From Phytophthora sp. 'mugwort' (taxonomy: Eukaryota > Oomycota > Peronosporomycetes > Peronosporales > Peronosporaceae), in assembly GCA_033558025.1 (NCBI GenBank), contig JAUCEF010000011.1, positions 1,860,001-1,924,000 of the forward strand: DNA of 64,000 nucleotides, read 5' to 3'. Positions 20,687-30,925 of this stretch are shown one piece after another. The number at the start of each line of letters is the position of its first letter. Position 1 is the first letter of the stretch. The position numbers were made by a program, and so were the translations under genes. The notes under the pieces were generated by a model, which searched no databases, was not told where the DNA came from, and saw only the letters and a program-made list of their open reading frames with translations.

Positions 20687-21133
20687 TCAAATTGTGGACG
20701 AAGCAAAAACTAAGTGTGTGTGCGGTCCTGGTTGACAGCGTCGGGTGTCTATCAAGAAAACGACGGTAACAGCCGTCTCCAACGCTTTCACCACTCCCAA
20801 GCAGTGCCAATTCCTTAGCCTTCGGCATAATATGCCCTCGGTCAGATGGGAACCCCGAAAGCTGACGCCCGACACCACTCGTACAAGTGTTGCTCGGGTC
20901 TCCTCTGGAAGGCGGGTTTTCGGACCTCGTCAGGTCGACTTGACCGAGCTTCCAATCTTGGTGGCCGTTACCCACTTACGAATTGTCCTCTCGGGAATTC
21001 CAAGGGCTAGCAGCAACAACGGAACGCGTACCCCACCTTGAACTCGTGCCACCACATTCTTCCTCACTTCTTCTCGATGTGTGGGCATTAATGACGCTGG
21101 TTTAGAGGAATGATGCCAAAACAATCGGACCAA
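20687..21133 (-). pseudogene. pogo-like transposase, N-terminal HTH fragment
   Basis: Minus strand: a psq/CENPB-type first helix-turn-helix with LGIPERTIRKWVTATKIGS (about 21010-20950), then a second DNA-binding part with FPSDRGHIMPKAKELALLGSGESVGDGCYRRFLDRHP (about 20860-20750) in shifted frames. The DDE domain is missing; the sequence stops against the MULE remnant at about 20.65 kb. It is not the same subfamily as the two complete pogo-like elements in this window, judging by its HTH words. Confidence 0.6.
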
Positions 21134-21268
21134 GCTTATAAGGCGTCGCAGGTTGTTGACTCATTCAAGTTTTGTCCAATTAGAAGCTCAAACTTACTCA
21201 GAATTGATCATATTGGCTATATTTCGTGCGGCCTTTTACTGGTCGACGGTCCTTATTGGCTATTCCCC

Positions 21269-22839
21269 TTAGGAGAATTCTGCAGGCGCTGCTGTAGTCT
21301 GCTCCTGTCGAATAGGCCCCGTTTTGATGAATTTAACACAGAAGAAGCCCATGGTATCTAGCGCCGTATTGGCTGGGTCGAAGCGCTGAACAAGGGCAGC
21401 TTCCTCTTCTTTAAGACCCTGGCCAATCAATCCACGATCACCGATGTGGGCCTCGCCTTGCGAAACGAGCTTCAGCGGATAGTTCTGCAGTGCGTGGTGC
21501 ACCATCTGCTCGTTCTCCTTCGGGTTGATTGTACATGTGGAGTACACGAGAGTACCACCAGGCTTAAGTAGGAACGCAGCGACCCACAAGAAGTTGCGCT
21601 GCATCTTTGTATACTCCGCCAGGTTATCGGCATCACCAGCGTGCAGCAAACGTGGACGCAAGCCAAGTGCCGAGCAAGGTGGATCCAGTAAAATACGGTC
21701 AAAGGTCTCAGGATAGAATCCGTCAACCTGGAGCAAACGTGCTTGACTCGGGGTTGTCCCCTTTGCTCGTGCGAGGACCTGCTCCACGCTTGTAAATTCA
21801 CTGTTCTGTGGTGCCACATCCACCTTATTCTTGGGCAGCAATGCGTGAGTAGAGTCCATCTTCAGAGGCTCGACACACTCGAGATGAAGATCCTCACAAA
21901 GCGTACGGAGCTCTAGTGCTTTCCGCTTGGATCGATCGCACGCCACGAGGGTACCCTTGTTCTTCATCAATGTGGCCACGTGAGAAGTCTTACCTCCCGG
22001 GGCCGCACACATGTCGAGAACCACGTCGCCCTCTTGCGGGTCCAGTACATGAGCCACCACTGAGCAAGGCAAGTTTTGCACGTAAATCTGTCCACGTAGC
22101 ACACCGTTCATCGGCGGTGCATCAGGGCAAACCCTCACCAACTGCGTCACCGCCAGACCTCGCACAGCCCGGAAAATCTCCGTCCTCGCCATCCTGGTCA
22201 TTCCTCGCGCAATCAGCAGCTTGCGTCCATCGTGCGTCGCAAAATCGCTCCCCCTTGTGTGGTTATGGTCGAGGTCGACGAATACATTGACCTCGTCTTC
22301 GGCGTTGATGCCCGCACTGGCGCTCATAACGCCTCGAGCGAAGATATCGCTGCCACGTAGCACCGCTTCGCCGCAGAGTCGGTCCACCACAATGCTCTTT
22401 AACTTGGAATTATACTCGACCGCGGCTTGTCCACTGGGAGACGACGGGATCATCAGCACGTCTGGCAGCGATACATGGCCGAATGCCTCGATTGGCTGAC
22501 GACTGGCGTCCAGCGCTGCCAACTGGGCGTTGAACTTGTCCAGATGCAGTTTCAGAGCTTGCAGAGCTTCATCTCGAGACAGCTTCAGTGTGTTGACGCG
22601 GACGGCAGTGAACGCGGGCCTAGTACCACGTTATCGGGAATGTTAGCTCAAACTTTGGCTTTATGGCACCTATTTGACACAAGTACGTACGGTCGAGCGA
22701 GTGCGCGCTTGATATTGGTCCAGTGGGGCTCGCCATACGCGGCGCTGAGCTCCTGCTCCACTTGATCAGGGAACGACACGGAGAAGGCGTCCAGCGTGGT
22801 GGCGCCTGTCACGCCAGATGAGTCTTCGAGCGGCGCCAT
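21269..22839 (-). CDS. NSUN6: NSUN6-like RNA cytosine-5 methyltransferase
   Basis: Two exons: 22839-22691 and 22619-21269 (intron 22690-22620, 71 bp, GTACGT...CTAAC...TAG). Product 499 aa, close to the 469 of human NSUN6. Domains: an N-terminal RNA-binding part with PPAFTAVRVNT at the exon join, a PUA domain (about 124-197, with GEAVLRGSDIFARGVMSAS), and a Rossmann methyltransferase with the SAM motif DMCAAPGGKTS (252-262). The two cysteines of this family are in DPPCSALG (365) and STCTI (412). NSUN6 enzymes methylate C72 of some tRNAs and certain mRNAs. The exon-1 ATG is chosen because it gives the expected N-terminus. A CCAAT word lies about 40 bp upstream. A single-copy housekeeping gene in an otherwise transposon-filled region. 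Confidence 0.92.
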
Positions 22840-23165
22840 AGCGGATAATGACTGGTGGTATGAACAGGCTCTTTCATTGGCTGAAGTAATATGTCTGTAT
22901 ACAGATAACGACGGAAAAACCCGTCGACAAATGTGCCGAAGTTTTCATACAAGGTTAAGTCTAATGGTAGAAAAAGGGACGGCGGGTTTTTCCGTCGTGT
23001 ACCGGTACTGTATGTATTAATATGTACAAGCAAAGTTTACAGTACAATGTCATGAGTGATGGTCATGTTGAAGTTGACATCGGAATGAAGCTCAGTTCAT
23101 TTTGTCGTTTACATGAAGCTCATTTGAGAACTCACTAGCACCCAAGCACCGCTATCCTACTCACC
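22840..23165. promoter_or_regulatory. Divergent promoter region (NSUN6 / HAD-like)
   Basis: 326 bp between two divergent starts. On the minus side there are GTCATTATCCGC next to the ATG and CCAAT near 22880. On the plus side GTTCATTTTGTCGTTT (23095-23110) and GCTCATTTGAGAACTCAC (23117-23134) resemble oomycete initiators 35-70 bp before the ATG at 23166. The plus gene has a strong start context, CACCATGGCC. No other gene seen. Confidence 0.45.
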
Positions 23166-23944
23166 ATGGCCTCCGGCGCTCGTGCTTCATCGTTCTCGAC
23201 GCAACGCATGGCGACTCGGTACAATGGACGACGCAACAAGTCCAAAACTCGTGCGAATAACTGGCCAAGCGAGAAGCAAATGGCCGTGATCAGTTGGGAG
23301 AACGTGCTCGTGCCGATGGACTGGCTGGTTGTCTATGTCGGCCTCGGCACCTCGCACGCAACAATGAGGATGGCTGTCATACGGTGCCAGAACTCGCCGG
23401 AGCCCTTGCAGTCGCTAGCGGCGATCGAAGAGCGCATATTGGAGCTGCTTATGGAGACCATGCGGCTCGTGGGTGGGCCTGTGTTCATCGTCAGCGAGTA
23501 CACTACAACATACGTGGAGCTGGTGAGCAGTCTGTTCTTCCCGCGGCTAACGGTGGCTCTACGCAATGCAACTAGTGGCATCTATGTCGTCGGCACGCCG
23601 AACACCCAGCTCAACGTGCAGGAGATGAAGCAGTGGAAGGCCAACCTGATGCACACCGCAATTTATGAGCACTTATTTGCCGGATGAGCGTCGACGCCGT
23701 CTTGAACGTGCTCGCGCGATCTGCGACTGGGAGCATCAAGGTTGTAGCCCTGTGTGCCAGCGATGACGACGTGGCGGCGACTTTGGCGATCCACTTAATA
23801 GCACCGAATGCCGTCATTAATCGCATCCAAACTCAAGGTGCGAAAACCGCAATTTCGCACTCTCTTCAATCGCCAATCTCTCTGGATGCTTTTGATGCGC
23901 AGCTACAGGGACTGACACGCTTTGTCAGGCAGTACACCAACTGA
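23166..23944 (+). pseudogene. HAD-like protein, split by a 1-bp frameshift
   Basis: A 173-codon frame (23166-23687) is followed by an 86-codon frame (23684-23944) that overlaps it by ATGA. Together they span about 258 residues. VISWENVLVPMDWL (residues 42-55) sits where HAD proteins have D-x-D-x-T/V (DWDDTLFP); here the aspartates are gone. VFIVSEYTTTYVELVSSLFFP followed by WKANLMHTAIYEHLF matches the later motifs of a eukaryotic HAD-like family, and the second frame begins where the G-D-S-x-x-E-R-x-A motif should be. So it is either a pseudogene, a base error in the assembly, or a non-catalytic fold member. The promoter side looks intact. The family call is tentative. Confidence 0.5.
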
Positions 23945-24526
23945 CCTACGCAATGGTTGTACAATTACATCTATCTGCATAGTACTTAGTATTTTTCAAT
24001 GAGCGTTAACTCACCAACATTTGTACGGCACAATAGCTTAGACGAGTCGCATTTAGCAATTCTACAAGTATCTTTGGTCACTGAATTTTATGATTTACAT
24101 CACTCCTGTGTAAGCTTACTTCAGCTCGTGATCAATTGTGGATGTCAAAGTTGACTTGTCTTTTAAATAACTTGTCGTGAGTAAATGTCAAGGTTGTGGA
24201 AGTAGACCGGGGTGCTACGTATACGTTTCGTTCTAAAAAAGAATTTTTTTTTTTTAGGCCCATTCGAGAATTTACCCTCTAGAAAATACTACACCTTCCA
24301 TTTGAGAGGATCTCAAATGAATTATGGCCCCTCGTGCCATATCGGCCTTTTAAGGAAAACACAGTGTATCATTGCGGCATAGTCTTCCAAGGGAGAAAGT
24401 TCCACGAGCATCGTCTCAACTGCACCGATTATGGTGCAAATCGCTGTAGTCAACTTGGAAATGTGCTTATGCCGCTGCCGCTGCACTGAATGATCGCTCA
24501 ACTTGGCCTCGACGGCTGCGATTGAT
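23945..24526. other. No gene recognised
   Basis: AT-rich spacer between the HAD-like gene and its decayed paralogue; it includes an A/T run at 24234-24256. Nothing coding was recognised. Confidence 0.4.
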
Positions 24527-24736
24527 CAGAAGACCATTATTCACGGAGTCGGGGTCTGCCAGAACTACCTCGCAAGTTCGCTGCGATCGAAAACGGGATC
24601 ATGGGACTTCTGACTGAAACTGAGTGCTCAATCAGTTCAGTGTCAGCAAGTACACTTCGGTCTATGTTGAGGTCGTCTGCTGTGTGATTTGTCACGATGT
24701 GACAGCAGCTTTGCGTGGTGTCACTACTCATTAATT
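24527..24736 (+). pseudogene. Remnant of a second HAD-like gene
   Basis: In two frames it reads FAAIENGIMGLLTET (about 24577) and then FSVSKYTSVYVEVV ... TAALRGVTTH (about 24638-24735). These align with LAAIEERILELLMET and FIVSEYTTTYVELV ... TVALRNATSG of the gene at 23166. At least one frameshift and no N- or C-terminus. It is an old tandem duplicate. Confidence 0.55.
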
Positions 24737-25181
24737 AATATTTTCCGCCCAGGTGTACTTACAGAAGTATAATTGCCTTTCGGGCCCTCATAGTTAGTTT
24801 GTAGAACTCGCGCACTCAAATTGGCCTTCTAGTTGGCATATGACGTGTGTTCTGCGCAGGACACACGTTTGATGCAGCAGTGACCTTAGCAATGCTCGCT
24901 ATAACCAACGAATTGCTGGGCTCAAGTTGTCCATTTGTCGCTTCGGCTATTGTATCCTTGAATTTCATCATGGGTCTATTTTGGCGTGTGTCAGTGGAAC
25001 GGGAGCTTCTTAACCCCTCCTGTCTCGTGCTCAAACACATAGTAATGGAATCATGGTCAACACTCATTAGAACAACAATAATTTACGTAGCCCAACTCAC
25101 ATACTGTAAGTTAAACTTCAGAAGGTAGCGAAAGCGCAACACATTAGTGTCGGTTGATACATGTATGTCAAGAATATCGAA

Positions 25182-26909
25182 TACCGACATCGGCTGAAAG
25201 ATGTGACCACTTTGCCAATGATGTGCAAGTCAACGTACATTGCAGAAAAGGGAGCTCAAAAACCAAAATTTTGAAAGTGGTCACATATTTCCGACCCCAC
25301 CAATACTTTTCATTTGTCAAAATCTGATGGCTGTGAGCCAATTTGACACGGAGCACTTTCTAAAAATTAAAATCTCCATTATTCAAGATGCCAGCTGGGC
25401 GCATTCCGCTTCGGATGACAAACCGCTACCGACTAGCGACTGCCGAGACGTAACTTTCCCGCCCGGCTGGAGTATCGTTGCGTGCTTTTGCGCGCGCGCC
25501 CGACATCGACCACGCCACAGTGTTAGCGTGGGTCAAGCGCATAAACGAATTGCGCGAGACGAAGCGATTATCGGCGCTCACGCCTGGAGGGGGTGGGCGT
25601 CGCTCCCACTCTGAGCAGTACGAGGACATCCTACTTCTACATATTGAGGGCTTGAGGCGCCAAAGCTACATCGTTACCAGAGCCATGGTTGTTTTCATGG
25701 CTCAAGAGATCATGCCTACATTTTTCGAATCGAAAAAGGTGGACGCTGTAATGTGCTGGTGCACGCGGTATGTTGCACATATTGGTTTACTTAACACATG
25801 ATAACTACCGACGTATACTGATATCATTTAGTTTTATGAAGCGAAATCGGCTGACACTGCGTCGTGTTACTACTCGCGACTGTGCCTCACGTGAGGACAT
25901 GTTCCTTGCAAAAGCTGCGTTTTGTGAAGAGGTTCGCCGAGTTATTGCAGAAAGCGCGGTGCCGTTGAATCCATCTGTGAACCCTCGTATGAGGGTCCTT
26001 AACATGGATCAAAGGCGATTTTTGCGTCGGTGACGTCCTGCACTACTGTGGAAGAGGTTAATGCACAACTGGTGCCTTAAAGGCAGGTTCCGACAGCCAT
26101 CGCATTACAATGGCTGTGCTTGTGCGAGCGGACGGTTTGGTGCTGCTGCCGTATTTTGTGTTCAGGGGCTAGCCCGGCGGCAAGGTGGAAAAGGAGGTGC
26201 AGGCGTATGTGCCGCATCACGTGGGCACGTGTTCCGCCCAGGGAAACGTCTGATTCGGCGAACGGGTAATGCTGGAATGGATAGATATATCATTTCGACC
26301 TAACCTTTGCGGCTATTCTGTGTTGTTGCTCGATACACTGAAGACACACAAAATGCAAAGTGTTCAGGACGAGTGGGGGGGGGGCATGGGGACAAGCGTC
26401 CATTACGTGCCACCTGGATGCACCGGCATCGCCCAGCCGTTAGACGTGGGTGTGATGGCGCCGCTCAAGAAACACATGGCGCGCAACTGCCCACAAGCTG
26501 CAGTACCTAACGGGCTTCCCGAAAATTCGGTGGAGAGGCGCCGCTTTTTTTTTTTTTGACCAAGCGATGCTCGCGCTTCGGTCTAAATATCGGCGGATAC
26601 CATACGGAACTCGTTCGATGAAGCTAGTCCCTACTTCGGGGGCGCGACGAGCAGTGACGTGCAGTGAATACTGGATGAGCTCAACTTCTCAACGTGGTGG
26701 ACGTCCAAGCCAATGATAACGCCAGTGTGCGAGAACTGCTCGCCGGTGATGTCGAGCAGCTTTCCGCTCAGGTTAGTCTGTAATCCGATTGATAGAATAT
26801 ATATATGCCGATTTTGTTTAAGTCGAATTTCGTAGAGTATTTGAAGCAACCTTCTCTTAGACAATGGTCACATCATTCCGTTTGTTACATCTTTCCGCCG
26901 ATGTCGGTA
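25182..26909. mobile_element. pogo-like DNA transposon, complete ends (element 1)
   Basis: Left end TACCGACATCGGCTGAAAGATGT (25182 on); right end, read as its complement, TACCGACATCGGCGGAAAGATGT (ending at 26909). TA flanks both sides as target duplication, giving about 1.72 kb between. Subterminal GATGTGACCA words occur near both ends (about 25198 and 26870). Inside the left end, GAAAGATGTGACCACTTT (25195) is mirrored by AAAGTGGTCACATATTTC (25275). One decayed transposase, plus strand. Confidence 0.8.
25430..26650 (+). pseudogene. pogo-like (DDE_1) transposase, frameshifted
   Basis: An N-terminal HTH part at 25480-25800 has LAWVKRINELRETKRLSAL and LHIEGLRRQSYIVTRAMVV, followed by an intron-like gap near 25770-25830. 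It continues with MKRNRLTLRRVTTRDCAS and VNPRMRVLNMDQ (about 25840-26010), where the Asp before Q is the first catalytic residue. The later core VLLLDTLKTHKMQSVQDE and VPPGCTGIAQPLDVGVMAPLKKHM (26320-26480) carries the second and third acidic sites. Last comes ISADTIRNSFDEASPYF at about 26590-26640. Homopolymer runs (G9 at 26377, T14 at 26544) and several frameshifts inactivate it. The only gene of its element. Confidence 0.75.
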
Positions 26910-27327
26910 GGTTGCTCTCAGCAAACGCTAACACAAGGATGCCGCAGCTGTCACCGTCAAGCCGCTGAAAGTATCGGCTGACGTCTCGCTTTTATCTTTT
27001 TTTCTTGTAATAACAGCTGCAAAAATACTTGTTTGAAGACTGCTCTGACAGCGTCAATTGTGTCTCGGTCATTGCAATGCATCCATAATTATATACACTT
27101 ACGACTTCAAGCTGATACCTATACCACACCATCTCGCCAATAGTAGCATCATATCGTCTTGCACGCCTCCCCGTTTTCTTAAGGTAAGCCAGAATTATGG
27201 CGGATCTCTAAATTCATTTACGCCCTCCTCGGTTGGCTTCTGCACGACTAACTCCTGCTTTATGTACGCAATACACTTTGGTACTCCTCTTTGGTCTGGG
27301 CACGCACAATCAGACTGGCGAAAATTG
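26910..27327. other. No gene recognised; possible C-terminal MULE scrap
   Basis: Minus-strand 27310-27200 gives FRQSDCACPDQRGVPKCIAYIKQ, which may continue the MULE remnant at 27.3-28.0 kb. The rest is unassigned. Confidence 0.3.
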
Positions 27328-28030
27328 TTAATCTCGATGGCTGATTCGTATCCGAACCGTACTCTGTCTTAACAATTTGTTTTTCCTGAAAGTCCTTAAT
27401 CGCGTGGAATTGGTACAAGAGCACGAGTTCTTCTGGAATAAAACTCCAATCCCCGTAAAGTATTTATCGACGACAACACAGCGATGACGGATCTTTTTAC
27501 TGTCGGATAGCAAATCGAGGAGTTTTTGCTCTTTTATCAGACATGAAAGCGTGCTACAAAGTGCAAGAAAACAAGGGCACAAGTCAAACAATTTTGCCAC
27601 AATTTTCCACAAGCTGGACAAGATCCAGCACAATCTTTCAAAAGCAACTGCAGATACCATTGCACAGTGAAGCGGTGAAGGCGTAAGTCCATCCTAAAAG
27701 TGTTGAAGCGTATGCAGTTTGATCTCGCGCCTGGTTGTACTGGCCATGCCTAAACGAATCATATACCATGAATGGCAACAACTTGTAGCGCGATGATCCA
27801 CCAAAAGCACCTTTGGAAAAGAGGAAAATAATGATCTCGACTGCGACGTCTGTATTGTTATACGGTGCACAACGTTTTACACGGATAAAACAAAACCGGT
27901 AGCTAGCTGTAATAGCTGACACATTACTTTTTTCCACCTTGGTCCCCTGGCGGTCAATGGCGAGGCTTGCCGCAACCAAACGATCTATTTCACAAAAGGG
28001 ATCTAGGGTTTCCGCAGCTCTGTTTGACAA
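27328..28030 (-). pseudogene. ZSWIM-type MULE transposase fragment
   Basis: Minus strand: KLLPFMVYDSFRHGQYNQ (about 27780-27730), then RHRCVVVDKYFTGIGVL (about 27490-27440), and in the next frame PEELVLLYQFHAIKDFQEK. These are the core motifs of this MULE group (FMV-D-G-Q; VDKDFTE; Q/HFH-x-x-K-x-F) and match the better copy at 33.5 kb. There is no N-terminus or SWIM finger here. It abuts Gypsy RT sequence at about 28.05 kb. Confidence 0.6.
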
Positions 28031-28059
28031 TGTTATTCCAGCGGCTTCTCGTGCTTAAG

Positions 28060-28690
28060 CTTGGCGAGAAGGTTGTTCACGCCCACAATATCTGGTTCAC
28101 AATGGATGTAGCCTCAAATATAGCGTAGATTTTCTTTCGAGTAAGGCCCTGTCGTGAAGAGAGAACTTGTGCCCAGGTTGAAATTCAATTTTACGAGCGT
28201 TCAAGCGAGCAAAGAACTCCCGCAGCACCTCGAAATAATCTCTAAATGGTTGCCAAGGAGGGGAATGTCACCAATCCACACTTCTGCGTTTTCTGGCAAC
28301 AGATATCCCAGAATCTCCCGCACTTCGCCCTGGAAGTGGATGGCAGAGTCTATGGTCCTTTGAAGAAAGCGATGTGGCGTGAAGACCCCATCTCTGTCGC
28401 GAATGAGAGAACCTCTTGGCTATCCTCATGACGCGGTAGCTGTCAGAAGCTGTTCATAAAAGCGAAGCTTGCGTATTCGACAGAGCCATTGATTTTGTCC
28501 ATGAGAGCCGCGACATTCGGCATCGACTCCCCGATTTGCGTTGCCAGCGCGGTCACGTTCTGGTAATCAATAGTAATCCTAAACTCGACAGAAAACCACG
28601 ATTTGCGGATCGAGACTACTGCTCACAGTGCGCTGAGTTAATTTTGTGCACGAGACCACTTGCGACCTGCTTCGACACGTGGTCTTTGAG
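28060..28690 (-). pseudogene. Gypsy-like reverse transcriptase fragment
   Basis: Minus strand, several frames: HKINSAHCEQ (where G-x-V-x-x-V/I-N-S-x-W is usual), FRITIDYQNVTALATQIGES, MPNVAALMDKINGSVEYA, then a catalytic region now reading VWIGDIP where Gypsy RTs have the Y/I-D-D box, and LREFFARLNARKIEFQPGHK (28240-28170). Order and spacing fit the RT palm and thumb. The active-site change plus frameshifts make it dead. No integrase or LTR seen next to it. Confidence 0.6.
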
Positions 28691-29262
28691 ATCGGAGCCC
28701 GCATAAATCAATGGCCATGGGGTACTACTTGTACTACTTTCCCATGGTGCATCTAAACATCATTCTGCTCGTCGTTGACTCTGCTTTCTCGGGTTGGACG
28801 ATCAACTGTCGCTGGCGACTCACTCCATCTACGAGAAAATTGTCGCGGAATTGCTTGGTAAGCACCGTACTGCGTCTGCAATCTCCAACGAAACCAGCGA
28901 AGTGGTATCGATCAGCAGCGACACCGCCGATGGCGAGGCTTTTGTCGACACGATTGCCGAGATCGATCTCTAACGACATGCTCGAAGCACATGAAAACTA
29001 CGACTTCCTAAATTAACATGACTCATACTGACAATGTGACACGCATTAATACCCCCGTCCATTTAATAGTTCCCCATGGGCACTATTGCGTTGACGATGC
29101 CAAGCTGCGCAAGGGATTCATACCAAGGAGCCAGTCATCTTACGAACGGACTCGACCTGTGAGTCGTTCAGATGGGGAAACTCATTCCGGTCCATGTTGG
29201 TAGGACCCAGAGGTTTCAGGTAGTAACCCGCGTAGGCGTCGATTACAAGTGCTACCAAGTGT
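28691..29262. other. No gene recognised
   Basis: A 60-codon coding-like stretch on plus (about 28795-28972, with LATHSIYEKIVAELLGKH and a stop at 28970) has no recognised relative. It may be the tail of a retroelement. The rest shows nothing. Confidence 0.3.
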
Positions 29263-29370
29263 GACGGGGCACACAACACCTTGCGCGCAGGAAGTGTAAC
29301 TTCCGGAGAGTATACAAACTTTCCGTGAACGGCAGTTCACAAGTCTCTGGTCTGAGGGGACTGTTACCAA
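29263..29370. repeat. Dispersed repeat, copy 2
   Basis: Partner of 7032-7140, same orientation. Downstream (29371-29600) is an LTR-like, non-coding stretch containing CCATGTAACCCGTTACAC at 29580, comparable to the TGTAACCCCGTTACACG at about 7890. The two loci therefore probably hold related LTRs. Confidence 0.55.
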
Positions 29371-29599
29371 ATTAGGTAGATATAAGACTGAATATATTTA
29401 TAGTTGATGTGTCTAGATAGTAACCGGCAGTCACCTATAAAGAATACCAGTGATATCCTTTGGGTGGCTCTGAGGATCCTTGTACCATATGTGTGGTACA
29501 CACCCGTGACGTCAGAGTAATGTTGGCTACATCACTAGGGGTACTTGGGTACACCATTCTGAAGAGTGACTTGGCACTCTCCATGTAACCCGTTACACA

Positions 29600-29880
29600 C
29601 ATCTTACTCTGTCTATAATATTGCCTTGCCGTATCTGAGCAAGTGCCTTGCCAAGCTTACCATCGTTAAATATAAGATACCCTCATTAAATATAAGATAC
29701 ATACCAAACGTGTCCAATACAGCTACAAAAAACTTGCTTGAATCGCCCTGCTCAATGCATTGCTTAACATAGTCAAACTCAATATTCTCGATCTTTACGA
29801 ATTCATTGAATATCTCGATGGCTGCTGCCTTGGACCGCTTCGTGTTGCCAGGCTTTAGCTCGTCTAGGCCCATCTTTATC
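29600..29880 (-). pseudogene. Possible Crypton-type tyrosine recombinase fragment
   Basis: Minus-strand frame with LDELKPGNTKRSKAAAIEIF, NEFVKIENIEFDYVKQCIEQ and FFVAVLDTFGMYLIFNEG. The pattern (N-T-x-R-A... F-x-x-F, then a short helix pair ending in D-x-F-x-x-Y/H-L-x-F) fits the SAM-like N-terminal domain of oomycete Cryptons (DUF3504 type). The catalytic R-H-R-Y half is absent. Confidence 0.4.
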
Positions 29881-30925
29881 AGATAATATGCACATATGCA
29901 AGTGATACGTTCTTCACTAGTTTTTAAGTGGAGGTACACATATTTTTCGTGTCCCTCCGACCCAATACGTCGGAATGACTGAAGTAGAGTGCCTACCTAC
30001 CCCTAGCTAAAACGATTGCCCCAAATGCTATCACAATACATTATCTGATTGGCTGTATATCGTGTGGATTTAGTGATTAGGCGAATGCTCCCCATAGTAT
30101 AAATGCTCTGACGATCCGACCTGTAAGAGACAGTGCTTTTGGAGGGGTGTCACATTTAAGGTATCACATGTCCCTGAACCAACCAGCCCTTAAGGTTTGC
30201 TGCGCTCGCTGTGACAAAACCCTAAGCTCGCCCGCGTAGCCTCCGCTCATCAACAGGGCAAGCTAGGACCTGGGATTGCATTCGCGTGCTCCGCATACAG
30301 TAGCAAACCACAGGTATGCCCGCTTCGCTCGCGCATGCCATCCCTCCCAATGCTCCGACCAATAAGAAAACGACGACGTACCTTAAGAATTGTATGCATA
30401 ACGATTTTTCCAGGGGTAGGGGTATCAAACTATATGCGGACGGAGCGTGACTAGACAACGACATAGTCTACGCATACCGTCTCGGCAAGAGAATGGCGTA
30501 TATGGTGCACCCCCCCCCCACCCCCCCAAGACTGTGTGAAAATCATACCGTCTCGGTACAGTCTGTAGATTTCGATGACCGTCTGAGACTGAAATTGGAT
30601 AGGCAATAGCAGCCTGTGTACACAGAACGGTCATTAAACAGGAGTGTTTATCGCTTTCGATTGAAATTTTGCCTGTGTTTCAACAGACTGGTGATGGTCT
30701 AAGACAGTGAATCACGACTACAAAGGTGCTGCTGCTCAAAAGAAAAAAATCAAATGCATTTGTTCGTTTAGGTGAGCGCGTAGCACAAGTATTTATACCT
30801 AAGAAGCTGTATTAGCTCTATCTCGTCTACATCGTCGTCGAGATCAATCACCCCCCAATTGCTAATCAGAGCTTCGAAAAAGATGAGGGTAAGCACCCCG
30901 CGGTTGTAGTTGTCGAGTTGGGTCA
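29881..30925. other. No gene recognised
   Basis: Includes two CATACCGTCTCGG words at 30475 and 30544 flanking a C9-A-C7 run (30510-30526), and GC-rich CGCTCGC-type sequence at 30205-30340. The minus-strand open frames here look like chance. Confidence 0.3.
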
